Under the pieces are notes generated by a model. The model worked only from the letters and a program-made list of their open reading frames with translations, had not been told where the DNA came from and made no database searches. Below are positions 43,067 through 53,963 of a stretch of DNA of 64,000 nt, piece after piece. The stretch comes from Flavobacterium sp. JAS (lineage in GTDB: Bacteria; Bacteroidota; Bacteroidia; Flavobacteriales; Flavobacteriaceae). A program made the translations under genes and the position numbers. Within the stretch, counting starts at the first letter, position 1. Each line of letters starts with the position of its first letter. Location of the stretch: the NCBI RefSeq assembly GCF_020991455.1, contig NZ_JAJMOX010000005.1, forward strand, positions 124,001 through 188,000. The letters are read 5' to 3'.

Positions 43067-44974
43067 TTAGATTTTATCTTTCATAATTTCTTCTACAATT
43101 TCTGGATTCAATAACGTTGAAGTATCTCCAAAATTAGAGAAATCTCCTTCGGCTATTTTACGTAAAATTCTACGCATGATTTTTCCTGAACGTGTTTTTG
43201 GTAAACCAGAAACAAACTGAATTTTATCTAATTTTGCAATTGGTCCAATATGGTCAGAAATATATTGATTGATCTCTTTACTTAAATTTGATCGATCTCT
43301 AACTTCTCCAGTTTCCTTTAGAATTACAAAACCATATAATGCATTTCCTTTAATATCGTGTGGGAATCCAACAATTGCAGATTCTGCAACTGCAGGATGC
43401 TCGTTGATCGCATCTTCAATAGGAGCTGTTCCTAAATTATGACCAGAAACAATTACAACATCATCTACCCTACCGGTAATTCTGTAATATCCTACTTCGT
43501 CTCTTAATGCTCCGTCTCCTGTAAAATATTTTCCTGGGAAAGCAGAGAAATAAGTATCCTTATAACGTTGGTGATCGCCCCAGATAGTTCTGGCGATTCC
43601 AGGCCAAGGAAATTTAATACATAAACTTCCAACAACTTGGTTTCCTTCTATTTCATTGCGTTTTTCATCCATTAAAACAGGCTGAATTCCAGGTAATGGT
43701 AAAGTCGCGTAAGTTGGTTTTGTTGGAGTTACAAATGCAATTGGAGAAATCATGATTCCACCAGTTTCTGTTTGCCACCAAGTATCAACCACCGGGCATC
43801 TTTTGTCTCCAACGTGGTCATTAAACCAGTGCCAAGCCTCTTCGTTGATTGGTTCTCCAACAGATCCAATAACTTTTAATGATTTAAGTGGGTACTTCTG
43901 AATATAATCTAAGCTTTCTTTTGCTAACGAACGTATTGCTGTTGGCGCTGTATAGAATTGTGTGATTTTATGTTTTTCGATAATGTCCCAAAAACGGCTA
44001 AAGTCAGGATATGACGGAACTCCTTCGAAAATTACAGTTGTTCCACCGTTTAATAATGGTCCGTATAAAATATAAGAGTGACCGGTGATCCAACCAATAT
44101 CTGCCGTACACCAGAAAATATCATTTTCTTCGTGATTGAAAACATTTTTAAAAGTATAAGCCGTATAAACCATATACCCTGCTGTAGTATGTACCATTCC
44201 TTTTGGTTTACCTGTAGAACCAGAAGTGTACAGAATAAACAAAGGATCTTCGGCATCCATAATTTCAGCAACACTATTGTCTAAAGCTGCATCTAATAAA
44301 GGCTGTAACCAAATATCACGACCTTCTTTCATTTTGATGTTAGTTTGAGTTCTTTTTACAACCAAAACTTTCGAAACTGATGGACAAGAATCCAAAGCTT
44401 CATCAACGATTCCTTTTAAATCAATTGTTTTATTTCCTCTGTAACCACCATCAGATGTGATCACCATTTTACATTCGCAATCATTGATTCTTGCAGAAAC
44501 TGCAGAAGCAGAGAAACCAGCAAAAACAACAGAATGAATTGCCCCAATTCTGGCACACGCCAAAACTGCAACTGCCAATTCCGGAATCATTGGTAAATAA
44601 ATACAAACTCTGTCTCCTTTACGAACACCTTGCTCACGCAAAACATTCGCCATTTTTGAAACTCTTTCGTATAATTCGTTATATGTAATATGTAAAGCTT
44701 CTTCAGAAGGATCGTTCGGTTCAAAAATAATAGCCGTTTTTTCTCCTCTTTTGCTTAAATGTCTATCGATACAATTCTTTGTAATATTAACTTTAGCTTC
44801 AGTAAACCATTTTACTTCGGCATCAGCCATATTAAAATCAACTACTTTATCCCATTGTTGATACCAAGTGAAATTTTCCTCAGCTATTTTTCCCCAAAAT
44901 TTTCTTGGTTCTCTTATTGACTTATTGTAATGTTTAAAATATTGTTCTAAATTTTCAATTTTATAATAACTCAT
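43067..44974 (-). CDS. acs: Acetate--CoA ligase
   Basis: A 635-residue acetyl-CoA synthetase, making acetyl-CoA from acetate, ATP and CoA via acetyl-AMP. The P-loop-like A3 motif is LYTSGSTGKPKGMVHT, the family signature VDTWWQTETGGIMISP, the hinge-region motif YFTGDGALRDEVGYYRITGR. The C-terminal GLPKTRSGKIMRRILRKI carries the lysine that acetylation inactivates in other bacteria. The length fits the family. The DUF294/CBS gene and its exonuclease-like partner, usual neighbours of acetate genes, lie 3 kb away on the other strand. Confidence 0.96.
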   Translation of the reverse strand: MSYYKIENLEQYFKHYNKSIREPRKFWGKIAEENFTWYQQWDKVVDFNMADAEVKWFTEAKVNITKNCIDRHLSKRGEKTAIIFEPNDPSEEALHITYNELYERVSKMANVLREQGVRKGDRVCIYLPMIPELAVAVLACARIGAIHSVVFAGFSASAVSARINDCECKMVITSDGGYRGNKTIDLKGIVDEALDSCPSVSKVLVVKRTQTNIKMKEGRDIWLQPLLDAALDNSVAEIMDAEDPLFILYTSGSTGKPKGMVHTTAGYMVYTAYTFKNVFNHEENDIFWCTADIGWITGHSYILYGPLLNGGTTVIFEGVPSYPDFSRFWDIIEKHKITQFYTAPTAIRSLAKESLDYIQKYPLKSLKVIGSVGEPINEEAWHWFNDHVGDKRCPVVDTWWQTETGGIMISPIAFVTPTKPTYATLPLPGIQPVLMDEKRNEIEGNQVVGSLCIKFPWPGIARTIWGDHQRYKDTYFSAFPGKYFTGDGALRDEVGYYRITGRVDDVVIVSGHNLGTAPIEDAINEHPAVAESAIVGFPHDIKGNALYGFVILKETGEVRDRSNLSKEINQYISDHIGPIAKLDKIQFVSGLPKTRSGKIMRRILRKIAEGDFSNFGDTSTLLNPEIVEEIMKDKI

Positions 44975-45473
44975 ATGTTTTTGGAATTTTTTTTATAAAT
45001 GTATTAAATATCAGCGTATTCTTAAAATTATTTAATTCATAAATTTCAGCAAAAAAAAACACATATTAAAAAAAATACGCTTTTTTTCTGTCTATAATAT
45101 AAAAATTTGATTTTTGAAGTAAAACTACATATTGCAAAAAAGGCATGATAAATAAATACCACGCCTTTTTAATTTTAACAATTTCAATAACAATTAATTT
45201 CGTAATTCTGCATTACAATACTTTATACTATTTTGAAAATAGCAGCATCTTTATTAATTAAAATAGAAACTTCAACAAGTACATTTATTTGATAAATATA
45301 CCCCTTCATTAGGGATTAGCTTCACTTAACTTACTTACTCGCAGAAGTTAAGTGAATGCAATATGCATCTATATCCATTTTTCTTAATAAGTGCTTACTA
45401 ATTCAAAATATTATACAAACAAAGATACAGTGCAAATCCCATCACATTCGAATGTGTGGTAATTCCCAATTTA
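44975..45473. other. 499-base spacer between acs and ilvC, with hairpins
   Basis: No gene seen. A 12-base perfect stem-loop (TTCACTTAACTT 45321-45332 with AAGTTAAGTGAA 45345-45356), a 14-base palindrome CACATTCGAATGTG (45443-45456) 18 bases past the ilvC stop, and an imperfect AAAAAGGC/GCCTTTTT hairpin near 45137-45171 that could terminate the ilv transcript. Confidence 0.7.
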
Positions 45474-46943
45474 TTATCCAATTTTTTTCATTGCAGTCAT
45501 AGATTCTCTCAACCATGCTCCTACTTCTTCGATAGGGTGTTGACGAATTTCTTTGTTTACTGCAATTAAAACAGCATTATCTACTCCGTTTGAAGTTGAA
45601 AATGGTTTTCCGATTATATTTGTTTCAACAGTTTTCATGAACTCAGTCAATAATGGTTTACAAGCATGGTCAAATAAATAACAACCATATTCTGCTGTAT
45701 CCGAGATAACACGGTTCATTTCAAACAATTTTTTTCTTGCGATTGTGTTTGCAATCAAAGGCAATTCGTGCAATGACTCATAATAAGCTGACTCTTCGAT
45801 GATTCCCGCTTCTGTCATTGTTTCAAAAGCCAATTCTACACCAGCTTTTACCATTGCAATCATTAGAACTCCATTGTCAAAATATTCTTGTTCAGAGATT
45901 TGAGCTTCTTGTGGAGCTGTTTTTTCGAAGTTAGTTTCTCCGGTTGCAGCTCTCCATTTCAATAAATTTACATCATCATTAGCCCAGTCGATCATCATAG
46001 TTCTTGAGAATTCTCCAGAAATAATATCATCTTGGTGTTTTTGGAATAACGGACGCATGATGTCTTTTAATTCTTCTGCCAATTCATAAGCTTCAATTTT
46101 TGCAGGGTTCGATAAACGGTCCATCATGTTTGTGATACCACCATGTTTCAAAGCTTCAGTGATAGTTTCCCATCCGTATTGAATTAATTTTGAAGCATAA
46201 GCTTTATCGATTCCTTTTTCAACCATTTTATCAAAACATAAAATAGATCCAGTTTGCAATAATCCGCAAAGGATAGTTTGCTCACCCATTAAATCTGATT
46301 TTACTTCGGCAACGAAAGATGATCTTAAAACCCCAGCTTTATGTCCTCCAGTTGCTACAGCATAAGCTTTTGCCTGATCTAAACCAAAACCGTTTGGATC
46401 ATTCTCTGGGTGAACAGCAATTAAAGTTGGTACACCAAATCCTCTTTTGTATTCTTCACGAACCTCAGAACCAGGACATTTAGGCGCACACATAATTACT
46501 GTAATATCTTTACGAATCTGCATTCCTTCTTCAACAATATTAAAACCGTGAGAATAAGCTAGAGTCGAACCTTGTTTCATTAATGGCATAATGGCAGTAA
46601 CTACGGCAGTATGTTGTTTATCCGGAGTTAAGTTACAAACTAAGTCAGCAGTTGGAATTAATTCTTCATAAGTACCTACTTTAAAACCGTTTTCAGTAGC
46701 ATTTTTATAAGAAGCTCTTTTTTCGGCGATTGCATCTGCACGTAATGCATACGAAATATCTAAACCAGAGTCTCTCATGTTTAAACCTTGATTCAAACCT
46801 TGTGCACCACAACCTACAATGACAACTTTTTTTCCTGCAAGTGCAGCAATTCCGTCTGCAAATTCAGATTGCTCCATAAATTCGCAAACTCCTAATTGTT
46901 CTAATTGTAATCTAAGTGGTAATGTGTTGAAATAATTTGCCAT
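45474..46943 (-). CDS. ilvC: Ketol-acid reductoisomerase, class II
   Basis: A 489-residue enzyme converting acetolactate (or acetohydroxybutyrate) to the dihydroxy acid with NADPH, second common step of Val and Ile synthesis. The length and the duplicated helical domain mark it as class II (as in E. coli). The Rossmann motif is [20 protein letters not shown], followed by the Arg-containing SYALR typical of NADPH preference. The metal and substrate residues are in [14 protein letters not shown] and the C-terminal repeat ([20 protein letters not shown]). Last gene of the ilvDBNC transcript; it starts 62 bases after ilvN. Confidence 0.96.
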   Translation of the reverse strand: MANYFNTLPLRLQLEQLGVCEFMEQSEFADGIAALAGKKVVIVGCGAQGLNQGLNMRDSGLDISYALRADAIAEKRASYKNATENGFKVGTYEELIPTADLVCNLTPDKQHTAVVTAIMPLMKQGSTLAYSHGFNIVEEGMQIRKDITVIMCAPKCPGSEVREEYKRGFGVPTLIAVHPENDPNGFGLDQAKAYAVATGGHKAGVLRSSFVAEVKSDLMGEQTILCGLLQTGSILCFDKMVEKGIDKAYASKLIQYGWETITEALKHGGITNMMDRLSNPAKIEAYELAEELKDIMRPLFQKHQDDIISGEFSRTMMIDWANDDVNLLKWRAATGETNFEKTAPQEAQISEQEYFDNGVLMIAMVKAGVELAFETMTEAGIIEESAYYESLHELPLIANTIARKKLFEMNRVISDTAEYGCYLFDHACKPLLTEFMKTVETNIIGKPFSTSNGVDNAVLIAVNKEIRQHPIEEVGAWLRESMTAMKKIG

Positions 46944-47005
46944 TCTTTTTTAATATTTAATGATGTTGTAATTTAATAATTGATTAATATGTAAGTAAAA
47001 TGATA

Positions 47006-47527
47006 TTATTTGAATGTTTCTAACAGCGTTGAAATTTCCATTTTTTCTTTAGAAACTGATATTCTGCCCGAACGTACAAATTGCATAATACCGTAAGGTT
47101 TGAATTTCTCATACAATTCTTCGATTTCAGAACGTCTTCCGGATTTTGAAATCACGAAGAAATCACGAGAAACCGTTACAATTGTAGACTGACTGTCTTT
47201 GATGATATTCTGAATTTGCTTTTCATCAAACAACAAATTTGAAGCAATTTTGAATAAAGCATTTTCCAGATAAATGGTCTCTTCATCTGTATGATAAAAT
47301 GCTTTTATTACTTCGATTTGCTTTTCTATTTGTCCCACAATATTCTTAACCCATTTCTCTGTTGTTTCCACAACAATAATAAATCTTGAAACATTCTCAA
47401 TTTCTGATTCTGAAACGTTTAGACTTAATATATTAATGTGACGCTTTAAGAATATTCCTGATATTCTATTTAACAAGCCCACGTTATTTTCTGAATATAC
47501 CGATATGGTAAATGTTTTATCTTCCAT
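47006..47527 (-). CDS. ilvN: Acetolactate synthase small (regulatory) subunit
   Basis: A 173-residue ACT-domain protein that binds Val and controls the large subunit. The start FTISVYSENNVGLLNRISGI FLKRHINILSL, given in two pieces, is the standard ACT segment. The C-terminal half (VTVSRDFFVISKSGRRSEIE) interacts with the catalytic subunit in known enzymes. A 26-base perfect inverted repeat separates it from ilvB, so the hairpin may set the relative amount of the small subunit. Confidence 0.94.
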   Translation of the reverse strand: MEDKTFTISVYSENNVGLLNRISGIFLKRHINILSLNVSESEIENVSRFIIVVETTEKWVKNIVGQIEKQIEVIKAFYHTDEETIYLENALFKIASNLLFDEKQIQNIIKDSQSTIVTVSRDFFVISKSGRRSEIEELYEKFKPYGIMQFVRSGRISVSKEKMEISTLLETFK

Positions 47528-47547
47528 CTTGTTTTTTAGTTTATTTT

Positions 47548-47603
47548 GTTTCAGGTTTATTTTGTTTCAAGTTGTAGAACTTGAAACAAAATAAACCTGA
47601 AAC
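47548..47603. repeat. 26-base perfect inverted repeat inside the ilv operon
   Basis: From 47548 (GTTTCAGGTTTATTTTG...) to 47573, loop GTAG, then the complement 47578-47603. It fills the ilvB-ilvN spacer and would form a very strong mRNA hairpin. On the ilvB side it carries the CAAGTTTC-type post-stop repeat (family C). Confidence 0.92.
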
Positions 47604-47617
47604 TTGAAACTTCTTTT

Positions 47618-49306
47618 TTAGCTTAATCTAATTTCAGAAACACATGCTCCTGTTGGAATCATTGGGAAAACGTTGTTTTCTTTTTCTACCATAACTTCTA
47701 AGAAATAAGAATCTTTTGAAGCCATCATTTCTGCAACGGCTGCATCTAAATCTTCTCTTTGCGTTACTTTTTTAGATTTGATATAATATCCTTCAGCAAT
47801 TGCTACAAAATTTGGATTAATCATTTTTGTTGAAGCATATCTGTTATCAAAAAACAATTCCTGCCATTGACGCACCATTCCTAAAAACTCATTGTTTAAA
47901 ATGACAATTTTTACAGGAACTTTTGTCTGGAAAATAGTCCCTAATTCCTGAATGGTCATTTGGAATCCTCCATCACCAATAATAGCAACAACTTCACGAT
48001 CCGGTCTTCCCATTTTAGCTCCAATCGCGGCTGGTAAAGCAAATCCCATTGTTCCTAAACCTCCAGAAGTAATATTACTTTTGGTTGAATTAAATTTAGC
48101 ATAACGACAAGCAAACATTTGGTGTTGACCAACATCTGAAACGATAATTGCATCACCTTTTGAATGTTTGTTGATCATTTCCATGGTTTCTCCCATTGAA
48201 ATTCCTTTACCATTCGTTGGGTTTAACTCTTCGTTTATAACTGATTCTACTTCAATCTTATGCAATTCTTTGAACTCATTGTGCCAAGATTCATGAGAAT
48301 TCTTTTCGATCAATGGCAATAATGCATTTAAAGCTTCTTTTACATCTCCTAAAACAGCTACTTCGGTTTTTACGTTTTTATCAACTTCTGCAGGATCAAT
48401 TTCAAAGTGAATTACTTTTGCCTGTTTTGCATACGTAGCCAATTTTCCGGTAACACGATCGTCAAAACGCATTCCTAATGCAATTAAAACATCACATTCA
48501 TTAGTCAATAGATTAGGTCCGTAATTTCCGTGCATTCCAAGCATACCAACGTTTAACGGATGATTTGTTGGAAGTGCTGAAAGTCCTAAAATAGTCCATG
48601 CAGCCGGAATTCCAGATTTTTCAATCAACGCTTTTAGTTGTTCTTCGGCTTGACCGAGAATAATTCCCTGACCAAAAACAATAAAAGGTTTTTTAGCACT
48701 ATTAATTAAAGCGGCAGCTTCGGCAACTTTGTCTAATTTTAATTTCGGAACCGGAATATAACTTCTGATTCCTGTACATTTTTCATAACTAAATTCAAAC
48801 TCATCAAACTGAGCGTTTTTAGTTATATCGATCAATACAGGTCCCGGGCGGCCAGAACGTGCAATGTAAAATGCTTTTGCAATAATTTCAGGAATCTCAG
48901 AAGCTTCTGTAACCTGATAGTTCCATTTGGTTACCGGAGTCGAAATCCCGATAATATCCGTTTCCTGAAAAGCATCAGAACCTAACAAATGTTTCCCAAC
49001 TTGTCCAGTAATACAAACCATTGGAGTTGAGTCGATTTGCGCATCTGCAATTCCGGTAACTAAATTTGTTGCGCCTGGTCCTGAAGTCGCAATTGCAACT
49101 CCAACTTTTCCTGTAGCTCTAGCATATCCCTGAGCTGCATGTGTAGCACCTTGTTCGTGACGTACTAAAACGTGGTGTAACTGATCTTGAAATTTATATA
49201 ATTCGTCGTAAACTGGCATGATTGCTCCTCCCGGATAACCATAAATTAAGTCTACTCCTTCTGCTAATAAACATCTTATAACGGCTTCTGCCCCTGATAT
49301 TTTCAT
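47618..49306 (-). CDS. ilvB: Acetolactate synthase large (catalytic) subunit
   Basis: A 562-residue thiamine-diphosphate enzyme joining two pyruvates to acetolactate, or pyruvate and 2-oxobutyrate to acetohydroxybutyrate. The opening ISGAEAVIRCLLAEGVDLIY GYPGG (in two pieces) includes the catalytic Glu region RHEQGATHAAQGYARATGK. The TPP motif is IIGDGGFQMTIQELGT, with ILNNEFLGMVRQW following. FAD-binding residues of the middle domain are as in AHAS (FDDRVTGKL). Second gene of ilvDBNC. Confidence 0.95.
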   Translation of the reverse strand: MKISGAEAVIRCLLAEGVDLIYGYPGGAIMPVYDELYKFQDQLHHVLVRHEQGATHAAQGYARATGKVGVAIATSGPGATNLVTGIADAQIDSTPMVCITGQVGKHLLGSDAFQETDIIGISTPVTKWNYQVTEASEIPEIIAKAFYIARSGRPGPVLIDITKNAQFDEFEFSYEKCTGIRSYIPVPKLKLDKVAEAAALINSAKKPFIVFGQGIILGQAEEQLKALIEKSGIPAAWTILGLSALPTNHPLNVGMLGMHGNYGPNLLTNECDVLIALGMRFDDRVTGKLATYAKQAKVIHFEIDPAEVDKNVKTEVAVLGDVKEALNALLPLIEKNSHESWHNEFKELHKIEVESVINEELNPTNGKGISMGETMEMINKHSKGDAIIVSDVGQHQMFACRYAKFNSTKSNITSGGLGTMGFALPAAIGAKMGRPDREVVAIIGDGGFQMTIQELGTIFQTKVPVKIVILNNEFLGMVRQWQELFFDNRYASTKMINPNFVAIAEGYYIKSKKVTQREDLDAAVAEMMASKDSYFLEVMVEKENNVFPMIPTGACVSEIRLS

Positions 49307-49374
49307 AGTATATTTTTTTTATCAAAAAGCAATTTTAATTAGTACTGATTTTTGATATTTTGTTATTTGAATAA

Positions 49375-51048
49375 TTAATTATCGGTAACGCAACCTGTTG
49401 AAGCACTTGAAACCGATCTGGCATATTTAAGTAAAACTCCTTTTGTAACTTTTAACGGTGGTTGAACCCAAGCCGCTTTTCTAGCTGCAAATTCTTCGTC
49501 AGAAATTTTCAGGTCGATTGTATTTTTTACGGCATCAATAGCAATTAAATCACCATCTTTTACCAGTGCAATACCACCACCATCATAAGCCTCAGGTGTA
49601 ATATGTCCTACAACAAAGCCATGTGAACCTCCAGAAAACCTGCCGTCTGTAATAAGAGCACAGCTACTTCCCAATCCGGCCCCAATAATAGCTGATGTAG
49701 GTTTTAGCATTTCAGGCATCCCCGGACCACCTTTTGGTCCACAATACCTAATGACGACTACATTACCTGGTTTAATTTTTCCGGCCTCAAGACCTGGAAT
49801 TACTTCAAATTCACCTTCAAAAACTACAGCAGGTCCTTCAAAATATTCTCCTTCTTTTCCGCTGATTTTTGCTACAGCACCTTCAGAAGCAAGATTTCCG
49901 TATAAAACCTGAATATTTCCTGTTGGTTTTAATGCTTTTTGGATTTCGTGAATTACTTGTTGTCCGTCTTGTAAATCCGGAGTAGAAGCTAAATTCTCTG
50001 CTACTGTTTTTCCAGTTACCGTTAAACAATCTCCGTGAATCAATCCTACTTTCAATAAATATTTCATTACTGATGGAATTCCTCCAGCTTCATGAATATC
50101 TTCCATCATATATTTACCACTTGGTTTCATGTCCGCCAATACTGGTGTTCTGTCATTAATTGCCTGAAAATCATCCAAAGTAATTTTAACATCAACCGCA
50201 TGAGCCATTGCAATTAAGTGCATAACCGCATTTGTAGAACCTCCTAAAACTGCTACAATAGTAATAGCATTTTCGAAAGCTTTACGAGTCATGATATCTC
50301 TTGGCTTAATATCTTTTTCTAATAATATTTTGATTGCTTCGCCTGCAGCCAAGCATTCATCTCTTTTTTCCTGACTTAAAGCCGGGTTTGAAGAACTGTA
50401 TGGCAAACTCATTCCTAATGCTTCAATTGCAGACGACATTGTATTTGCCGTGTACATTCCGCCACAAGCACCAGCGCCAGGGCAAGCATTTTGAATAACA
50501 CCTTTAAAATCTTCCGGAGTAATTTCGTTTTTCACTTTTTTTCCTAAAGCTTCAAAAGCCGAAACGATATTAAGAGATTCACCTTTCCATTTTCCAGAGT
50601 GAATTGAACCTCCGTAAACCATCATCGCAGGACGGTTTAAACGTCCCATTGCGATTAATGCTCCAGGCATATTTTTATCACAACCCGGAATTGCAATTAC
50701 ACCATCATACCATTGTGCTCCCACAACAGTTTCGATAGAATCTGCAATTACATCACGAGAAACCAATGAAAAACGCATTCCTTCAGTTCCATTCGAAATT
50801 CCGTCACTAACACCAATGGTATTAAAAATAAGCCCGACCAGATTTGCATCCCAAACACCTTTTTTAACATCTTTTGCTAAATCGTTCAAGTGCATATTGC
50901 AAGTGTTACCATCGTAACCCATGCTCACAATACCAACTTGTGCTTTCTTCAAATCTTCTTCAGTTAAACCAATCCCGTACAACATCGCTTGTGCCGCTGG
51001 TTGTGTTTGATCTTGAGTGATGGTTTTGCTGTACTTATTTAATTCCAT
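49375..51048 (-). CDS. ilvD: Dihydroxy-acid dehydratase
   Basis: A 557-residue iron-sulphur dehydratase making 2-oxoisovalerate and 2-oxo-3-methylvalerate. Cluster cysteines are in [20 protein letters not shown] and [18 protein letters not shown], and the substrate region is [12 protein letters not shown] and [17 protein letters not shown]. It heads the ilvDBNC transcript. Upstream lies an attenuator: a 24-residue Ile/Val-rich leader peptide gene (51131-51205) and a terminator hairpin only 29 bases before the ATG. Confidence 0.96.
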   Translation of the reverse strand: MELNKYSKTITQDQTQPAAQAMLYGIGLTEEDLKKAQVGIVSMGYDGNTCNMHLNDLAKDVKKGVWDANLVGLIFNTIGVSDGISNGTEGMRFSLVSRDVIADSIETVVGAQWYDGVIAIPGCDKNMPGALIAMGRLNRPAMMVYGGSIHSGKWKGESLNIVSAFEALGKKVKNEITPEDFKGVIQNACPGAGACGGMYTANTMSSAIEALGMSLPYSSSNPALSQEKRDECLAAGEAIKILLEKDIKPRDIMTRKAFENAITIVAVLGGSTNAVMHLIAMAHAVDVKITLDDFQAINDRTPVLADMKPSGKYMMEDIHEAGGIPSVMKYLLKVGLIHGDCLTVTGKTVAENLASTPDLQDGQQVIHEIQKALKPTGNIQVLYGNLASEGAVAKISGKEGEYFEGPAVVFEGEFEVIPGLEAGKIKPGNVVVIRYCGPKGGPGMPEMLKPTSAIIGAGLGSSCALITDGRFSGGSHGFVVGHITPEAYDGGGIALVKDGDLIAIDAVKNTIDLKISDEEFAARKAAWVQPPLKVTKGVLLKYARSVSSASTGCVTDN

Positions 51049-51076
51049 TATGTATTATTTGTTTTAATTTTTATTC

Positions 51077-51107
51077 AAAAAAAAACCTTCCAGTATTTGG
51101 AAGGTTT
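51077..51107 (-). terminator. Attenuator terminator of the ilv operon
   Basis: In the operon's sense, AAACCTTCCA and TGGAAGGTTT form a 10-base stem (51098-51107 with 51083-51092) followed by about nine T. It lies between the leader peptide gene and ilvD. Upstream sequence TATATTATAAACC (51103-51115) overlaps the left arm and can pair, imperfectly, with GGTATAAATATA (51126-51137) at the leader stop codon. That is an alternative, antiterminator structure. Confidence 0.85.
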
Positions 51108-51130
51108 ATAATATAGTTTTTCAATTATAT

Positions 51131-51205
51131 TTATACCATTCCCTTCGCAGATGTGATAATCACATTGACAACAAAGACAGAAGTAATAATAATTGAGATT
51201 TGCAT
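51131..51205 (-). CDS. Ile/Val-rich leader peptide controlling ilvDBNC
   Basis: The minus strand from the ATG at 51205 encodes 24 residues ending at TAA 51131: MQISIIITSVFVVNVIIT, then SAKGMV. Six Ile and five Val make 11 of 24, with runs III, VV and II; no Leu occurs. An A-rich AAAAAAAATAAAAG ribosome-binding region precedes it. The terminator hairpin starts 24 bases after the stop. When Ile- or Val-tRNA is scarce, a ribosome stalled on these codons would leave the stop-codon region free to pair with the terminator's left arm, letting polymerase read into ilvD. This is classical attenuation, inferred from the sequence. Confidence 0.85.
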   Translation of the reverse strand: MQISIIITSVFVVNVIITSAKGMV

Positions 51206-51226
51206 CTTTTATTTTTTTTAGTGTCA

Positions 51227-51234
51227 CAAAAGTA
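51227..51234 (-). promoter_or_regulatory. -7 promoter box for the ilv leader transcript
   Basis: Minus-strand TACTTTTG matches TAnnTTTG exactly, 21 bases before the leader peptide ATG. A TTG at the standard spacing is not present, so read-through from leuB may also contribute. Confidence 0.6.
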
Positions 51235-51316
51235 TGAAAACTTATAGGACTAAAAAAATAAAATCTCAACATTTCACATACTTCTTGTTATTTATTTCAT
51301 CATTTTAATAAAAACC

Positions 51317-52435
51317 TTAAACAATTGTTGACTGGCCAATACTAACATTGTCATTATTAAAATATAATAGGTCGTCTTTGCTAAAAATAAAATTAGAAAC
51401 AAACTCCCCTACTTCATTTGTACCGAATTTTGTGTCTGGTTTTAAATCAACCGTTACAACTTTAAATTCGATTGCTTTTTCGACCGCCTGATAAATCACA
51501 TTTGCCTCTTTAAACAAGCCAAAATGTTCTAATAACATTGCAGCTGATAAAATGGAAGCAATTGGATTAGCAATATTTTTTCCTTTTGCTTGTGGATAAG
51601 AACCGTGAATTGGCTCAAACAAAGCATTTTTTTCTCCTAAAGATGCCGAAGCTAATAACCCGATAGAACCTGTAATAACGCTTGCTTCATCTGATAAAAT
51701 ATCTCCAAATAAATTCTCTGTCAAAATCACATCAAATTGTTTTGGATTTAAGATGATTTGCATCGCTGCATTATCTACAAACAAAAAGTCTAAAGCTACA
51801 TCCGGATAATTAGCGCTCACTTTCTGAACTACTTTTCTCCATAATCTCGAGGTTTCCAAAACATTTGCTTTGTCAACCATTGTTAGCTTTTTGCGTCGGT
51901 TTTGTGCCGATTTAAAAGCTAAATGTGCAATTCTGGTAATTTCTTCTTCTGAATATTCACATAAATCCGAAGCGTGTGTTCCTTCTTCATTTAATGTTTT
52001 AGCTCCAAAATAAGCTCCACCGGTTAATTCTCTGAAAATAGTAAAATCAGCTCCTTCGATAATTTCTCTTTTTAAAGGAGAAGCATCAAGTAATGATTTG
52101 TATGGTTTTATAGGACGAATATTGGCAAACAAACCCAGTTCTTTACGAAGCTTCAATAATCCCTGCTCCGGACGAACCTTTGCATTTGGGTTATTATCAT
52201 ATTTAGGATCTCCAATTGCTCCAAACAAAACCGCATCTGTATTCAAACACAAATTCAAAGTTTGCTCCGGCAACGGATTTCCTGTTTTATCAATAGCGAT
52301 CGCTCCCATGAGCGCTTCTTCAAAAACAAATTCATGATTGTACACTTCGCCTATGGCGTGTAAAGCTTTTTTGGCTTGTAAAATTACCTCTGGCCCAATT
52401 CCGTCTCCTGGTAAAACTGCTATTTTCAAATTCAT
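51317..52435 (-). CDS. leuB: 3-isopropylmalate dehydrogenase
   Basis: A 372-residue NAD-dependent enzyme that oxidises and decarboxylates 3-isopropylmalate in leucine synthesis. LPGDGIGPEVILQA opens the chain, IFRELTGGAYFG carries the substrate-specific loop, and VDKANVLETSRLWR and LFVDNAAMQIILNP the metal-site region. EPIHGSYPQAKGKNIANP is the cofactor motif, NAD-type. It follows leuA by 197 bases of mostly repeated polypurine sequence. leuC and leuD, usually nearby, are absent from the window. Confidence 0.95.
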   Translation of the reverse strand: MNLKIAVLPGDGIGPEVILQAKKALHAIGEVYNHEFVFEEALMGAIAIDKTGNPLPEQTLNLCLNTDAVLFGAIGDPKYDNNPNAKVRPEQGLLKLRKELGLFANIRPIKPYKSLLDASPLKREIIEGADFTIFRELTGGAYFGAKTLNEEGTHASDLCEYSEEEITRIAHLAFKSAQNRRKKLTMVDKANVLETSRLWRKVVQKVSANYPDVALDFLFVDNAAMQIILNPKQFDVILTENLFGDILSDEASVITGSIGLLASASLGEKNALFEPIHGSYPQAKGKNIANPIASILSAAMLLEHFGLFKEANVIYQAVEKAIEFKVVTVDLKPDTKFGTNEVGEFVSNFIFSKDDLLYFNNDNVSIGQSTIV

Positions 52436-52568
52436 AACGTCTCGTTCTTTATGTATTTAAATTCTTTTTTTTGTTGCTTGCAATTATTTTTAACACATAG
52501 AATCATAGATTTTGTAAACTCACAAAGGCGTTTCACTTACATTAACAAACATAGTTATGCGTTGGAAT

Positions 52569-52624
52569 CTTTCTTCTTTGTTCTTTCCTCTATTTTCTTT
52601 CGTCTTTGTTCTTTCTTCTATTCT
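52569..52624. repeat. 28-base tandem repeat, two copies
   Basis: Two adjacent 28-base units (52569-52596, 52597-52624) differ at three positions. In the direction of leuA-leuB transcription the tract is nearly all purine (GAAAGAACAAAGA units). It lies directly after the leuA stop region. Confidence 0.85.
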
Positions 52625-52632
52625 CTTTCCAA

Positions 52633-53814
<1,182 letters not shown>

Positions 53815-53843
53815 TTATTTAATGTAATTTCACATCTTGATAA

Positions 53844-53851
53844 CAAATATA
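53844..53851 (-). promoter_or_regulatory. -7 promoter box for leuA
   Basis: Minus-strand TATATTTG matches TAnnTTTG exactly, 30 bases before the ATG at 53814. A TTG-like TTTC lies near the right spacing. No leader peptide was seen before leuA. Confidence 0.6.
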
Positions 53852-53963
53852 GATTGTACTTACGCAGTATGAAATTCATTTTAATGAAATTATACTGTTC
53901 ATAACGCAATTTAAATCGTATTAAGTAATTAAAAATCAATAAGTTACATTATTATATTTTACA

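Noticed and set aside
51075..51272. 65-residue open frame on the minus strand between leuB and ilvD
   Set aside because: It starts upstream of the likely promoter box, runs through the terminator hairpin and has no sensible composition. The shorter frame at 51131-51205 in another phase fits a leader peptide far better.
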